This document shows positions 17,169 through 24,960 of a DNA stretch of 64,000 bases, piece after piece. Position numbers and translations under genes: made by a program. The stretch covers positions 1,364,001-1,428,000 of the forward strand of contig NZ_RCCP01000001.1 of the NCBI RefSeq assembly GCF_003664125.1. Reading direction: 5' to 3'. Below the pieces are notes generated by a model. The model saw only the letters and a list, made by a program, of their open reading frames with translations, was not told the origin of the DNA and did not search any database. The stretch's first letter is position 1. Each line of letters starts with the position of its first letter. This DNA is from Planococcus citreus (GTDB lineage Bacteria; Bacillota; Bacilli; Bacillales_A; Planococcaceae).

Positions 17169-19118
17169 ATGAAACGAAACCGAATCGCAAAAAATGGTGA
17201 ATTCCGCAGGCTCCTAAAGCAGGCGTTCGCCATCAACCAACGCCCGCTCCCTTGGGCCAAAGCATTGGCTGCCGGTATCAGCTCCGGGCTTCCTGTACTG
17301 ATCGGGGTCTTATTGGGACAGCTGCAATATGGGCTGATCGCAGGCCTAGGGGGTTTAGCATTTCTTTATATGTTCAATGAACCGTACGCGCTGCGCTCGA
17401 AAAAAATCTTTTTCGCCGCGCTCGGCTTGGCGTTTTCCGCAGGGGTTGGCGTCCTGCTGTCCGAGCAGCCCTTGCTTGCCGCAGCGGCAGTCGGCATCAT
17501 CGGGGCATTGGCGGTATTCATCTTCGGCGCCTATCAATTCACTGGGCCGACCGCGATTTTTTTCGTTCTGGTGTTTTTGATCAACAATAATGTGACAGAC
17601 AATCCGGCGCTATTCCTATTGCACGGCTTTCTCGTGTTCCTGGGCGGCATGCTATCCTGGCTGATGGCGATGTGGGCTTACCCCTTCAAGCCCCATGCGC
17701 CAGAAGCAAAGGCCGTGAAACAGGGATACATGGCACTCACCGCTTTGGCTGAATCGGCCGGGTCCGCTGAATTCTATGAAGTCCGCCAACATGCCTGGTC
17801 CACCTTGAAATCTGCCGAAACGGCTCTCAGCAATGCAAGCGCTAAATGGACGCGCTCGAACCGGCTCGTCCAGTTGACCTTATTGCATGCGCAAGCAACA
17901 TCGGTTTATGCCGAAATCATCAAACGCGGCGACCGCTATTCAGCCGTATCGAAAGAAACCGTGGAGAATTTGCGGCTCATCGCTTCATCAGTCGAAGCGT
18001 CCGGCAAAAAATCCTTTGCCGCGGCACCGCGCCTGCAGACGGAAACAGGAGATGCCTTAACCGAAAGCACTCGAAAAGCTTATGACATTCTTACAGGCCA
18101 GCGCGATAAACGGACGCGTGATACAGAACTGAAAGCGGAACCGTTCAAGGCCGTCTTTGCCAATGCTTTCAATAAACATTCCATGGTATTTTTCGCCGCC
18201 ATCCGCTTCGGTGTCGTCTTGGCGTTTGCGGCATTCGTTGCCCACTTCTTGCCGATCGACCCGTCGTATTGGGTGCCATTGTCGGCGGCCGCTGTCATGT
18301 CCGGCGCCACCATCCTGTCGACATTCAACCGCTCGCTTCAGCGGTCGGCTGGCACCATTGTCGGCATTGTAGTTGCCGCTGTCATTCTGTCCTTCCAACC
18401 GGATGGGCTGTTCATTGCGCTGATGATTTTTGCATTGACGGCGCTCACGGAGCTTGCGATTGTGCTGAACTATGCCGTTGCGGCATTCTTCATCACGCCG
18501 AACGCATTGATGATCGCGGAAAGCACATCGCAGATCGGAGACCTTTCCTATTTCGCTTCCGCGCGCATTGTCGATGTGCTGATTGGTTCCGCGATTGGGC
18601 TGATCGGGGTCTTATTGATTGGCAGGCGCCGCGCGTCCACATTGCTCCCTCCGCTCATGTCCAAAACTTTGCGAAGCCAGCAGCGCTTCATGAGCCTGCT
18701 GTTTTCACCCTATAGCCCAGACATCGAGGCACAACCGATCGAACAAAAGAAAATGCGCACCAACCTAAGCAATTTGAAGTTGGTACTCGACACAGCGCAA
18801 GGTGAATTGCCGCAGCGGCCGGAAAATCTCGAGCTCTTGCAGCAGGTGTTTTTCGCTTCCGAACAGCTCGCCTTCCTGCTCGAGAATGCAGCGCAAAAAG
18901 ACCGGCTCGCCTTATCCCCTGTTCAGCTCGGACAGCTCCATTTGTTTTTCGAAATGATGGCAAATGCGTTGGAAGGCAGCTGGCCATTTGCGGAGCACGT
19001 GATTCCGGAAATCCCGGGATTCCCGGAAATCGAACAGGAACTCGCCGCCTTGCAGGAAACAGTTCGAATGAGCACACGCAAAATCGAATTACACGAACAA
19101 GACGAAGCCTTGGAATAG
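17169..19118 (+). CDS. FUSC-family membrane transporter (aromatic acid efflux type)
   Basis: About 649 residues arranged as two membrane blocks with a soluble middle and tail. Helices at residues about 20-165 come first, then a cytoplasmic helical region to about 310, then a second FUSC block (RFGVVLAFAAFVAHFLPIDPSYWVPLSAAAVMSG, then GTIVGIVVAAVI) and a C-terminal soluble domain. The family includes fusaric-acid and p-hydroxybenzoate exporters; the substrate here is unknown. The ATG at 17169 is chosen for its AGGAGG site; the frame stays open 39 codons further upstream without support. The stop codon lies inside its terminator hairpin. Confidence 0.82.
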   Translation: MKRNRIAKNGEFRRLLKQAFAINQRPLPWAKALAAGISSGLPVLIGVLLGQLQYGLIAGLGGLAFLYMFNEPYALRSKKIFFAALGLAFSAGVGVLLSEQPLLAAAAVGIIGALAVFIFGAYQFTGPTAIFFVLVFLINNNVTDNPALFLLHGFLVFLGGMLSWLMAMWAYPFKPHAPEAKAVKQGYMALTALAESAGSAEFYEVRQHAWSTLKSAETALSNASAKWTRSNRLVQLTLLHAQATSVYAEIIKRGDRYSAVSKETVENLRLIASSVEASGKKSFAAAPRLQTETGDALTESTRKAYDILTGQRDKRTRDTELKAEPFKAVFANAFNKHSMVFFAAIRFGVVLAFAAFVAHFLPIDPSYWVPLSAAAVMSGATILSTFNRSLQRSAGTIVGIVVAAVILSFQPDGLFIALMIFALTALTELAIVLNYAVAAFFITPNALMIAESTSQIGDLSYFASARIVDVLIGSAIGLIGVLLIGRRRASTLLPPLMSKTLRSQQRFMSLLFSPYSPDIEAQPIEQKKMRTNLSNLKLVLDTAQGELPQRPENLELLQQVFFASEQLAFLLENAAQKDRLALSPVQLGQLHLFFEMMANALEGSWPFAEHVIPEIPGFPEIEQELAALQETVRMSTRKIELHEQDEALE

Positions 19119-19133
19119 GCTTCGTCTTTTTTT
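19100..19133 (+). terminator. Rho-independent terminator of the FUSC gene
   Basis: AGACGAAGCCT / AGGCTTCGTCT stem followed by seven T residues; the stem includes the stop codon of the gene. Confidence 0.9.
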
Positions 19134-19158
19134 GCGCATGTAAACTTAGAGGAATGAT

Positions 19159-19194
19159 GTGTAAAGTTCGCTTGACGTAAAGCAGACTTTACAC
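19159..19194 (+). promoter_or_regulatory. Palindromic operator and promoter of the XRE operon
   Basis: The compact palindrome GTAAAGCAGACTTTAC (19177-19192) is flanked by a further half-site GTGTAAAG at 19159-19166, so GTAAAG/CTTTAC occurs three times in 36 bp. A TTGACG -35-like element (19172-19177) overlaps it and a TAACAT -10-like element follows 18 bases later. This is the layout expected for autorepression by the XRE protein encoded next. Confidence 0.6.
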
Positions 19195-19229
19195 GTAACA
19201 TAGAATTATAACTACGAGGACGTGATAGA

Positions 19230-19433
19230 GTGGATAATAAATTAAAGGAATTGCGGGAGACACACGGTTATTCACAAGACCAGCTCGCTAAAAAGCTGGA
19301 CGTTTCGAGACAGACGATCATTTCAATCGAAAAAGGGCGCTATAATCCGTCTCTTCCCCTCGCCTTGCAGATGGGCAAGATTTTTGGCACCCACATCGAG
19401 AACATTTTCTTTTTGGAAGACGAATCAGATTAA
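19230..19433 (+). CDS. Small XRE/Cro-type transcriptional regulator
   Basis: A 67-residue protein that is almost entirely one helix-turn-helix: LKELRETHGYSQDQLAKKLDVSRQTIISIEKGRYNPSL, then a fourth helix and a short acidic end. It belongs to the YozG/YgzD-like group of minimal regulators usually found beside small membrane proteins. The start is a GTG with GAGGA upstream. It heads a three-gene operon and probably binds the palindrome at 19159-19194. Confidence 0.88.
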   Translation: MDNKLKELRETHGYSQDQLAKKLDVSRQTIISIEKGRYNPSLPLALQMGKIFGTHIENIFFLEDESD

Positions 19434-19461
19434 ATTGTTTAATCAGTAAGGAGGAATTCTT

Positions 19462-19836
19462 ATTAATTACCGCATCGCATTTTCAGCTCTAGGCTCATTA
19501 TTTTTCTTGATGGCAGGATTTTTACTCATCGCAGCAATCATGAACAATAGTGCTCCCCTACCAGACACTTACATCATTCTCTCGATGTCTATCATGGCTT
19601 TTTGTTTAAGTTACCTATATCCACAATTTGTCCAAAAGGATGAACGCATGCAGTTGATTCGCCAAAAAGGCATGTTCTTTTCATTTCTTGCTTTTTTATT
19701 CTATTCTTTCGCCCTTAATTCATTGCTTGAGTTTAACATCATCCAATTAACCGCCAGTGACGCTATCACCATTTTAACCGCATTGATGATCAGCACTTTG
19801 TTTACCTCATGGGTTTTCCTTGCGAGGCGCTATTGA
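19462..19836 (+). CDS. Four-helix membrane protein with apparent ATT start
   Basis: A protein of about 124 residues with four predicted membrane helices and a short cytoplasmic loop (QKDERMQLIRQKG), a layout seen in DUF2178-like proteins paired with XRE regulators. The only strong ribosome binding site in the interval is AAGGAGGAATTCTT, and 7 bases after GGAGG comes ATT AAT TAC CGC. ATG, GTG or TTG do not occur in frame until TTG at 19507, which has no site and would cut the first helix in half. I therefore place the start at the ATT at 19462. The stop overlaps the next gene (TGATG). Confidence 0.65.
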   Translation: MNYRIAFSALGSLFFLMAGFLLIAAIMNNSAPLPDTYIILSMSIMAFCLSYLYPQFVQKDERMQLIRQKGMFFSFLAFLFYSFALNSLLEFNIIQLTASDAITILTALMISTLFTSWVFLARRY

Positions 19837-20030
19837 TGAAGAAAGTTATTATATTGTTAAAAATCACCCTGGCTATCGCAGCGCTATGCAGCATTTCATT
19901 AGGAGTTTATTTATTCATGAACGCTGACAATGAAATAGCAGCACCGTTGACTTTGTGGGCATTAATCACGAATACCTTTATCGTAGTTCTTTTATTAGGG
20001 ATACACGCGATGGAAAAACAGGTTGATTGA
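19836..20030 (+). CDS. Two-helix membrane protein, 64 aa
   Basis: Two membrane helices (residues about 5-27 and 38-58). The ATG at 19836 overlaps the stop of the preceding gene, so translation is coupled. Third gene of the XRE operon, ending at a strong bidirectional terminator. Function unknown; probably the partner subunit of the preceding membrane protein. Confidence 0.7.
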   Translation: MKKVIILLKITLAIAALCSISLGVYLFMNADNEIAAPLTLWALITNTFIVVLLLGIHAMEKQVD

Positions 20031-20067
20031 ATAAGCCAATTTTAAATTGTCCGATCGAATGTATATA

Positions 20068-20100
20068 AAGTCCCGCTGCTTTTTTGCAGCGGGACTTTTC
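20068..20100 (+). terminator. Bidirectional Rho-independent terminator
   Basis: AAGTCCCGCTGC / GCAGCGGGACTT perfect 12-bp stem, T runs on both strands; separates the convergent XRE operon and the 20102 gene. Confidence 0.93.
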
Positions 20101-20101
20101 A

Positions 20102-20311
20102 TTATTGCATATCGTTTAACTTCTCACGTTGCCGTGCACGAGCTTGCTTTAAATCGGAGATGCCGATCAATGGGCAAATAATAAGGCCTGCCACCATGAT
20201 CCACGTCAGCACCCAATTATCTCCCCATGAACTGATAAGCACGATCAAACAATTGAAGGCGATGATGAAGCCTCGGTACTTTTCGATTGCGGCCACATAT
20301 GATTTGAACAT
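20102..20311 (-). CDS. Small membrane protein, 69 aa
   Basis: Two closely spaced hydrophobic helices (residues about 13-30 and 34-50) and a basic, glutamine-rich C-terminus (KQARARQREKL). The start has GAGG six bases upstream. Convergent with the XRE operon. No family recognised. Confidence 0.6.
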   Translation of the reverse strand: MFKSYVAAIEKYRGFIIAFNCLIVLISSWGDNWVLTWIMVAGLIICPLIGISDLKQARARQREKLNDMQ

Positions 20312-20474
20312 GTTTGCCTCATTCTCCTATCATTTTTAGGTCAGCTTTGGTGTTAGCCTACTGGTATGTCCATGTATTTCCGATAGACCCCAGTGCCATT
20401 TTCCTGATAGCCCCGTATAAAATCAACCTAAAACCGGCAAGTGTCCAGCTCCTCACTGGCATGCTCCGCTGTTT

Positions 20475-21449
20475 TCAATTGACGAAACGGAACTGCTGGC
20501 TCGAAATGAGCGGATAAGAGACGAGTTGTGCGCTGTCCAAATCTTCGGCGTGCAGATCGACCGCCGTAATCTGGCTATTGTCGTACGTTGTGTAATAGTA
20601 AATCCCCTTGTCCATATTGCAGCAGGAAGAATACAAAGTGTATTCGAAATTCCCGCCCCCTAGCGCGTTGAGCCCTTTCGGCTGTGCAACCGAATTCAAG
20701 ATATGAAAGAACTGCCCGACACTGTCTGCTTCACTGCTGCCGGATGCCGAGTTGAATTTGGCGAATGTGGCCCTAACAAAACGTGAAGTCGAGGACAAAT
20801 CGCCCGGCAAGCCGATGCCGCCCATACCGAGGCTATAAGGCTTGAGGTCTAATTGTTTCGAGAAACGATTTTCAGGGGCGGAAGCTGTCACCGATAAATA
20901 CTGGTTCAAATTGAACAAATGGTAGCCGAATTCGGGATTATTCGCCAGCACGCCGGCTGGATTATCGTAAACTTTCAGCCCTTCTTTTACAGACTCCACG
21001 ACAATCGACTGCTGCTGATCGGAAATCATCCAGTGAAGCGGTGCGATTGGGAGCTGTTCACTGAAAGGAATGTCCGCCAAGTTCAGCTTCGACAACAGCA
21101 TTTTTGCTTCCTCGACCGTTTCACATTGACCTAAAATCCACGGAATGAATTCAAAAGGCGCGATATTGTCTTTGTCCGGATCTTCTCGATGGAAATGAGC
21201 ATTTCCCGGGAAATTCAACCCCGCCATGCTCAAGCCTTTTTCATTGGTGGCGTCGTAGTATAACGGATAATGGTCGATGACCGCTGCCATGCCGATCAAG
21301 GCGTAATGACTCATCATATCCTGGGCTTTACGAAAGTAAAAATGAAAATTCCGCGGTGTGATGGTCACCATTTCGTTATAGGAAACATCTAAATCGAGAT
21401 TTCGGCCAAAATAATGGTCTTTCGTTTCGAAACTGATCGCTGTGCACAT
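20475..21449 (-). CDS. Linear amide C-N hydrolase (bile salt hydrolase / penicillin V acylase family)
   Basis: A 324-residue Ntn-hydrolase, the normal family length. MCTAISFE puts the nucleophile Cys at position 2, so removal of Met1 exposes it. Family signatures follow: FGRNLDLD (Arg16, Asp19), NEKGLSMAGLNFPG, VLANNPEFGYHLFNLNQY and GMGGIGLPGDLSSTSRFVRA (substrate Arg). The open frame continues 61 codons upstream, but those would bury the catalytic Cys, so the start at 21449 is preferred. The ribosome binding site there is only moderate (GGGGCGG). It is a cytoplasmic enzyme and the true substrate may be bile salts, penicillin V or N-acyl homoserine lactone-type amides. Confidence 0.9.
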   Translation of the reverse strand: MCTAISFETKDHYFGRNLDLDVSYNEMVTITPRNFHFYFRKAQDMMSHYALIGMAAVIDHYPLYYDATNEKGLSMAGLNFPGNAHFHREDPDKDNIAPFEFIPWILGQCETVEEAKMLLSKLNLADIPFSEQLPIAPLHWMISDQQQSIVVESVKEGLKVYDNPAGVLANNPEFGYHLFNLNQYLSVTASAPENRFSKQLDLKPYSLGMGGIGLPGDLSSTSRFVRATFAKFNSASGSSEADSVGQFFHILNSVAQPKGLNALGGGNFEYTLYSSCCNMDKGIYYYTTYDNSQITAVDLHAEDLDSAQLVSYPLISSQQFRFVN

Positions 21450-21658
21450 CACTGTCCGCCCCGCTTTCTGGTTTATGGTATTGTTCGCTACTCCCTTTAT
21501 ACCCAAAGTTTCATTAACCAAATATTCTTCCGTTTTCCCTTCAGAAACTTTCTTTCCTCGCTCCTTTTCAGTTGCTATACTAAAAAAACTTTGCCGTAGA
21601 CACACTCGATTTACGGATGGTATCCTACTCAAGTACTTGCAGGACGGGGGAATTACAG

Positions 21659-22528
21659 GTGGAACAAGAACGATTCGACAATCTGAAATTAGGCGAGCGG
21701 GGCGCGATGCTCAGCATTGCTACCTATATTATTTTATCAGTTATTAAATTATGGATCGGCTATATAGCAGGATCAGAAGCTTTAAAAGCGGACGGCTTGA
21801 ACAACGTCACCGATATCGTTGCATCAACGGCAGTTTTGATCGGCTTGAAATTATCCCAAAAGCCGGCAGACGCCAACCATCCTTACGGGCATTGGCGGGC
21901 AGAAACGGTAGCTTCCTTGGTGGCGTCGTTCATTATCGTCGCAGTCGGGTTGCAAGTTACCTACTCAGCCGTCGTGTCGGTTTTCCAAGGGACCAGCGAA
22001 ACACCTGGGCTGCTTTCGGCCTGGACCGCAGGATTTTCTGCCATCGTGATGTATTTGGTATATCGATATAACAAAAAGCTAGCTGAACGCATCAATAGCA
22101 AAGCTGTGGCTGCAGCAGCCAAAGACAATTTATCCGATGCTTGGGTCAGCATCGCAGCCGTCGTCGGAATCGTCGGCGCGCAGTTTTATCTGCCGTGGCT
22201 CGATCCGCTTGCGGCTCTTCTTGTCGGTGTATTGATCGTCAAAACCGGCTGGGGCATCTTTTGGGAAGCAACCCACGAACTGACGGACGGCTTTGACGAA
22301 GAACTCATCAAATCGTTCAAAGAAACTGCACTCGCCACACAAGGCGTCACTGAAGTCCGCGAAATCCGCGCTAGAAATTACGGCAACCGGGCCGTAGTCG
22401 ATGTAACCGTTTTGGTGCCTGGCGATTTGGACATTGCTGTCGCACACGACATCTCGACCAAAGTAGAAGTCAAACTCATGAAACGCTACGATATTTCAGC
22501 TGTCCATGTGCATGTGGAGCCACACTAA
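21659..22528 (+). CDS. Cation diffusion facilitator (CDF) metal exporter
   Basis: About 289 residues. Six membrane helices carry the metal-binding motifs ADGLNNVTD (helix 2) and HPYGHWRAE, and helix 5 has DNLSDAWVS. A cytoplasmic C-terminal domain ends VHVHVEPH. It is close to the Bacillus manganese-efflux CDF proteins, so Mn, Zn or Fe are all possible. The GTG at 21659 follows GGGGGA by eight bases; the ATG at 21617 has no site. It is divergent from the amide hydrolase gene. A hairpin terminator begins at the stop codon. Confidence 0.88.
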   Translation: MEQERFDNLKLGERGAMLSIATYIILSVIKLWIGYIAGSEALKADGLNNVTDIVASTAVLIGLKLSQKPADANHPYGHWRAETVASLVASFIIVAVGLQVTYSAVVSVFQGTSETPGLLSAWTAGFSAIVMYLVYRYNKKLAERINSKAVAAAAKDNLSDAWVSIAAVVGIVGAQFYLPWLDPLAALLVGVLIVKTGWGIFWEATHELTDGFDEELIKSFKETALATQGVTEVREIRARNYGNRAVVDVTVLVPGDLDIAVAHDISTKVEVKLMKRYDISAVHVHVEPH

Positions 22529-22553
22529 AAAAACCGGCAGCGCCGGTTTTTTT
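22527..22553 (+). terminator. Bidirectional Rho-independent terminator
   Basis: AAAAAACCGGC / GCCGGTTTTTTT with a 4-base loop, T runs on both strands. Confidence 0.9.
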
Positions 22554-22568
22554 GTGTTCATCCTTTCT

Positions 22569-23131
22569 CTATATCATGTGCGGATTCTCTTTATCTGCGA
22601 GGTATGTATCAAAATCCTCTTTCCGAAAAACATGCAGGACGCATGCTTGCTTTTCCTTGTCCTCAAGCGCCTTATGTTCTTCCGGGAATTCAGTTTCCAC
22701 ATGCAGGCTAATAAAAGGCAATTTTTCCTGCGCTTTTTGAGAACGGATATTGACCGTTCTTGCCCCTGCGAAGACACGCGACAATCCCAACTCCCCAAAA
22801 GCAATTTTTAATATGGCGACTTTAGACGCTTCGTTAAACCCTTGTCCCCAATATTCCTGGCCAATCCACGTTCCGATATGGCAGGAATTCTTCGAGTAAT
22901 CGATAAACATCAAGTCGGTTAAGCCGACCAATTGGTTTTGCTCCCCAAAATCACTCGCGGTACTCTCGTTCCTGACTTTTCTTCTTCCCTTACCAGCTGG
23001 CTGAAACGAATAGTATCTTCCAGAGTTCCATCCGGCAAACCTAAAGCATCTTTTACAGCCGGCATAGAAGAAAGCCTGAAAATTTCCTCGCAATAGGCGT
23101 CATCGTGCGGCACCAATACTACGCTCCCCAT
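22569..23131 (-). pseudogene. GNAT acetyltransferase gene broken by a single-base frameshift
   Basis: The start and residues 1-62 or so (MGSVVLVPHDDAYCEE to GTRVPRVILG) are in one frame. The rest (EQNQLVGLTDLMFIDYS to ENPHMI, including GQEYWGQGFNEASKVA, the acetyl-CoA helix) is in the -1 frame. Reading joins perfectly if the run of four C at 22943-22946 (four G on the coding strand) had one more base, giving VILGEQNQLVGL. A good ribosome binding site (GAGAGGGG) precedes the start. Either a true recent lesion or a homopolymer miscall. Confidence 0.8.
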
Positions 23132-23196
23132 TATTATTCCCCTCTCAAATTTTGAATAACTTAACGTAAATCAGTGTTTCGCAAAACCATGATCCG

Positions 23197-23661
23197 CTAT
23201 TCATTATGTTTCATCTTCACAAAATCGTACTGCCCCCCGTTTGTCGGCTGCACGAAAGATGCCACTTTTCTAAATCCAAGCTTTTCATATAAGGTTATGG
23301 CCCGTTGATTGAACGCCGCTACCGATAAAGTAATGTTCTTCGGGCGGTACCTTGTTTCGGCAAACTGCAAGCCCGCTGCCAAGAATGCCGCGCCGTTGCC
23401 TTTTCCGGTCAACTCCGGTTTCATTCCAAGCCCAATATCCACCGTCTCTTGATCGGGGCGTTGAAAGCTGTAAAACCCGATGATTTCATTTTGGGAAAGA
23501 ACCACAAAATATACGCCCTCGCGTTTTTCAGGATCCAAAAACTCCTCTAAGTCCTCCGGGTCTGCGTTCATGTCATAAAAGGAATACTCTCCTTGATAAC
23601 GCCAGCTTGCTGCAATATCCTCCGCTTGCTCCTGCGTCATGGCCTGAAAAATATAGTCCAT
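23197..23661 (-). CDS. GNAT N-acetyltransferase
   Basis: A 154-residue acetyltransferase of the YkwB/RimI-like type. IIGFYSFQRPD is followed by DIGLGMKPELTGKGNGAAFLAAGLQFA (acetyl-CoA loop) and LSVAAFNQRAITLYEKLGFRKVA (the typical C-terminal motif). The ATG has GAGGTGA upstream. It is one of three tandem, non-identical GNAT genes on this strand; the spacing of 30 bp from 23692 suggests co-transcription. Substrate unknown. Confidence 0.87.
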   Translation of the reverse strand: MDYIFQAMTQEQAEDIAASWRYQGEYSFYDMNADPEDLEEFLDPEKREGVYFVVLSQNEIIGFYSFQRPDQETVDIGLGMKPELTGKGNGAAFLAAGLQFAETRYRPKNITLSVAAFNQRAITLYEKLGFRKVASFVQPTNGGQYDFVKMKHNE

Positions 23662-23691
23662 CCGCTTTTCACCTCTTCATTCCCAAGGTCT

Positions 23692-24186
23692 TCATGTCGA
23701 CCAGTAAATTTTCCCTTCACGCTCACCCAAACTAGTGAAACCCGCTTTTTCCAAAACCCTTGCAGAAGCCGCGTTGTTGGGGTCGCAGCTCGCGATAATG
23801 CGCTCTACCCCCTCTAACTTAAGCCCCCACTCAATAATTGCTTCGGCCATTTCCGTCGCATAGCCATAGCCTTCATAAGCGGGAACGATGCTATAGCCCA
23901 ATTCGATTTCTTTTGGATTGTCGGTGCTTCGCCGAAAGCCCATATCCCCGATGACGCACTGGTCTTGCTTATGGATAATGAGCCCTTCCCATTCGTTTTC
24001 CTCCGGGAAATGCCGGTACCGCTGAATTTTATAAGGAAGAATTTCTTTATAGGTTTCACTCGGATACCCACTAGCTATGGAAAAGCCTGTTGCCCGTTCC
24101 AGCTCGTCCCTAGTCGAAGTCGCGGCTTGCATCATTTCTGGGGTGAAAGTCATCAATTCTAACCTATCTGTATAGAGATGCGGCAT
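23692..24186 (-). CDS. GNAT N-acetyltransferase, RimJ-like
   Basis: A 164-residue acetyltransferase. The N-terminus is LYTDRLELMTFTPEMMQA; VIGDMGFRRSTD and ELGYSIVPAYEGYGYATEMAEA provide the acetyl-CoA site; IIASCDPNNAASARVLEKAGFTSLG is the conserved C-terminal motif. AAGGAGG precedes the ATG. First of the tandem GNAT group. Substrate unknown. Confidence 0.87.
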   Translation of the reverse strand: MPHLYTDRLELMTFTPEMMQAATSTRDELERATGFSIASGYPSETYKEILPYKIQRYRHFPEENEWEGLIIHKQDQCVIGDMGFRRSTDNPKEIELGYSIVPAYEGYGYATEMAEAIIEWGLKLEGVERIIASCDPNNAASARVLEKAGFTSLGEREGKIYWST

Positions 24187-24310
24187 TTTTCATCCTCCTT
24201 CAGTTTTTGTAGTAAATCGTCTCTTTATTAATTATTATCATAACCTTTGAAAAAACCCTTCAACACAACTAAATTTTTCATACCTAAAACTTTCATACAC
24301 TTTTTAACTA

Positions 24311-24339
24311 AAAAAGACATCCACGTGGAATGTCTTTTT
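24311..24339 (-). terminator. Rho-independent terminator of the Rrf2 gene
   Basis: AAAAAGACAT / ATGTCTTTTT stem with a 9-base loop, T run on the minus strand, touching the stop codon of the Rrf2 gene. Confidence 0.8.
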
Positions 24340-24773
24340 CACTTAATATGTTCTTTCGCTTCAATATCTTTTACGATGTCTTCAAGCGTCAGGTTCTGAA
24401 ACACTTTTTCCATTGCCGACTGCGCGGCCATGAAAATTGGTTCGATGGTGCTTTGGATGTTTTTGCCGACTACGCAATCGGGATGCGGCTTGTCGTGGAT
24501 GCTGAATAATTCGTTCTCTTCGACCACGTTGACTGCTTTGTAAATATCGAACAGCGTGATTTCCGATAACTCTCTCGTAAGTTTAGCGCCCGCCACCCCT
24601 GGCTGCACTTCGATCAATCCCGCTTTTTTCAGCATGCCCATGATCTTTCTGATGACGGCTGCATTGGTATTGACGCTGCCCGCGATAAATTCGGAAGATG
24701 AGGCGGTTTCTTTATTCAAATCAATTAACGCCAGTATGTGGATTCCGACGGCGAATCGGCTGCTTATTGACAT
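24339..24773 (-). CDS. Rrf2-family transcriptional regulator
   Basis: A 144-residue winged-helix protein starting SISSRFAVGIHILALID, with the Rrf2 recognition helix region NAAVIRKIMGMLKKAGLIEVQPG and the wing GAKLTR. One cysteine is present (PDCVVGK near residue 100), so it lacks the three-cysteine cluster of iron-sulfur Rrf2 proteins. It is similar in layout to the YwnA group and could sense electrophiles or redox state. It is divergent from an NAD(P)H-dependent quinone-reductase-like gene; TGTAAT-N7-GTTACA sites in the shared region suggest it controls both. Confidence 0.88.
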   Translation of the reverse strand: MSISSRFAVGIHILALIDLNKETASSSEFIAGSVNTNAAVIRKIMGMLKKAGLIEVQPGVAGAKLTRELSEITLFDIYKAVNVVEENELFSIHDKPHPDCVVGKNIQSTIEPIFMAAQSAMEKVFQNLTLEDIVKDIEAKEHIK

Positions 24774-24814
24774 GTTGAGCCCTCCATTGCTTATTTATGT
24801 TGAATTTCACATGA

Positions 24815-24833
24815 TGTAATTGTTCCGGTTACA
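24815..24833. promoter_or_regulatory. Operator-like site O1 of the Rrf2 regulon
   Basis: TGTAATTGTTCCGGTTACA: TGTAA and TTACA arms with a 9-base spacer. It lies 42 bp upstream of the Rrf2 start and is suited to autoregulation. Its architecture is identical to the site at 24915. Confidence 0.6.
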
Positions 24834-24878
24834 AGTAATTGTATCAAATTTCGAACTGAAAATATATTAAATCCAACC

Positions 24879-24909
24879 TGTTGACAAGATGGTTACAAGT
24901 GAATAAACT
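24879..24909 (+). promoter_or_regulatory. Sigma-A promoter with overlapping operator-like site O2
   Basis: TTGACA (24881-24886), a 17-base spacer and TAAACT (24904-24909) make a good vegetative promoter for the gene at 24961. TGTTGACAAGATGGTTACA (24879-24897) keeps the GTTACA half-site at the same spacing as the other operators and covers the -35 box and spacer. Confidence 0.65.
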
Positions 24910-24914
24910 AAACA

Positions 24915-24933
24915 TGTAATCAATTCAGTTACA
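24915..24933 (+). promoter_or_regulatory. Operator-like site O3 of the Rrf2 regulon
   Basis: TGTAATCAATTCAGTTACA, again TGTAA-N9-TTACA, placed at the expected transcription start just downstream of the -10 box, where a bound repressor would block initiation. Confidence 0.65.
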
Positions 24934-24960
24934 AGAACAACTGAACAGGAGGAATTAGTG

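Noticed and set aside
20330-20440. Coding-like fragment (GYQENGTGVYRKYMDIPVG) downstream of the amide hydrolase gene
   Set aside because: About 20 codons with no start or ribosome binding site; too short to support.
21450-21632. 61-codon N-terminal extension of the amide hydrolase
   Set aside because: It would bury the catalytic Cys that must be at the N-terminus, and it runs into the promoter region of the CDF gene.
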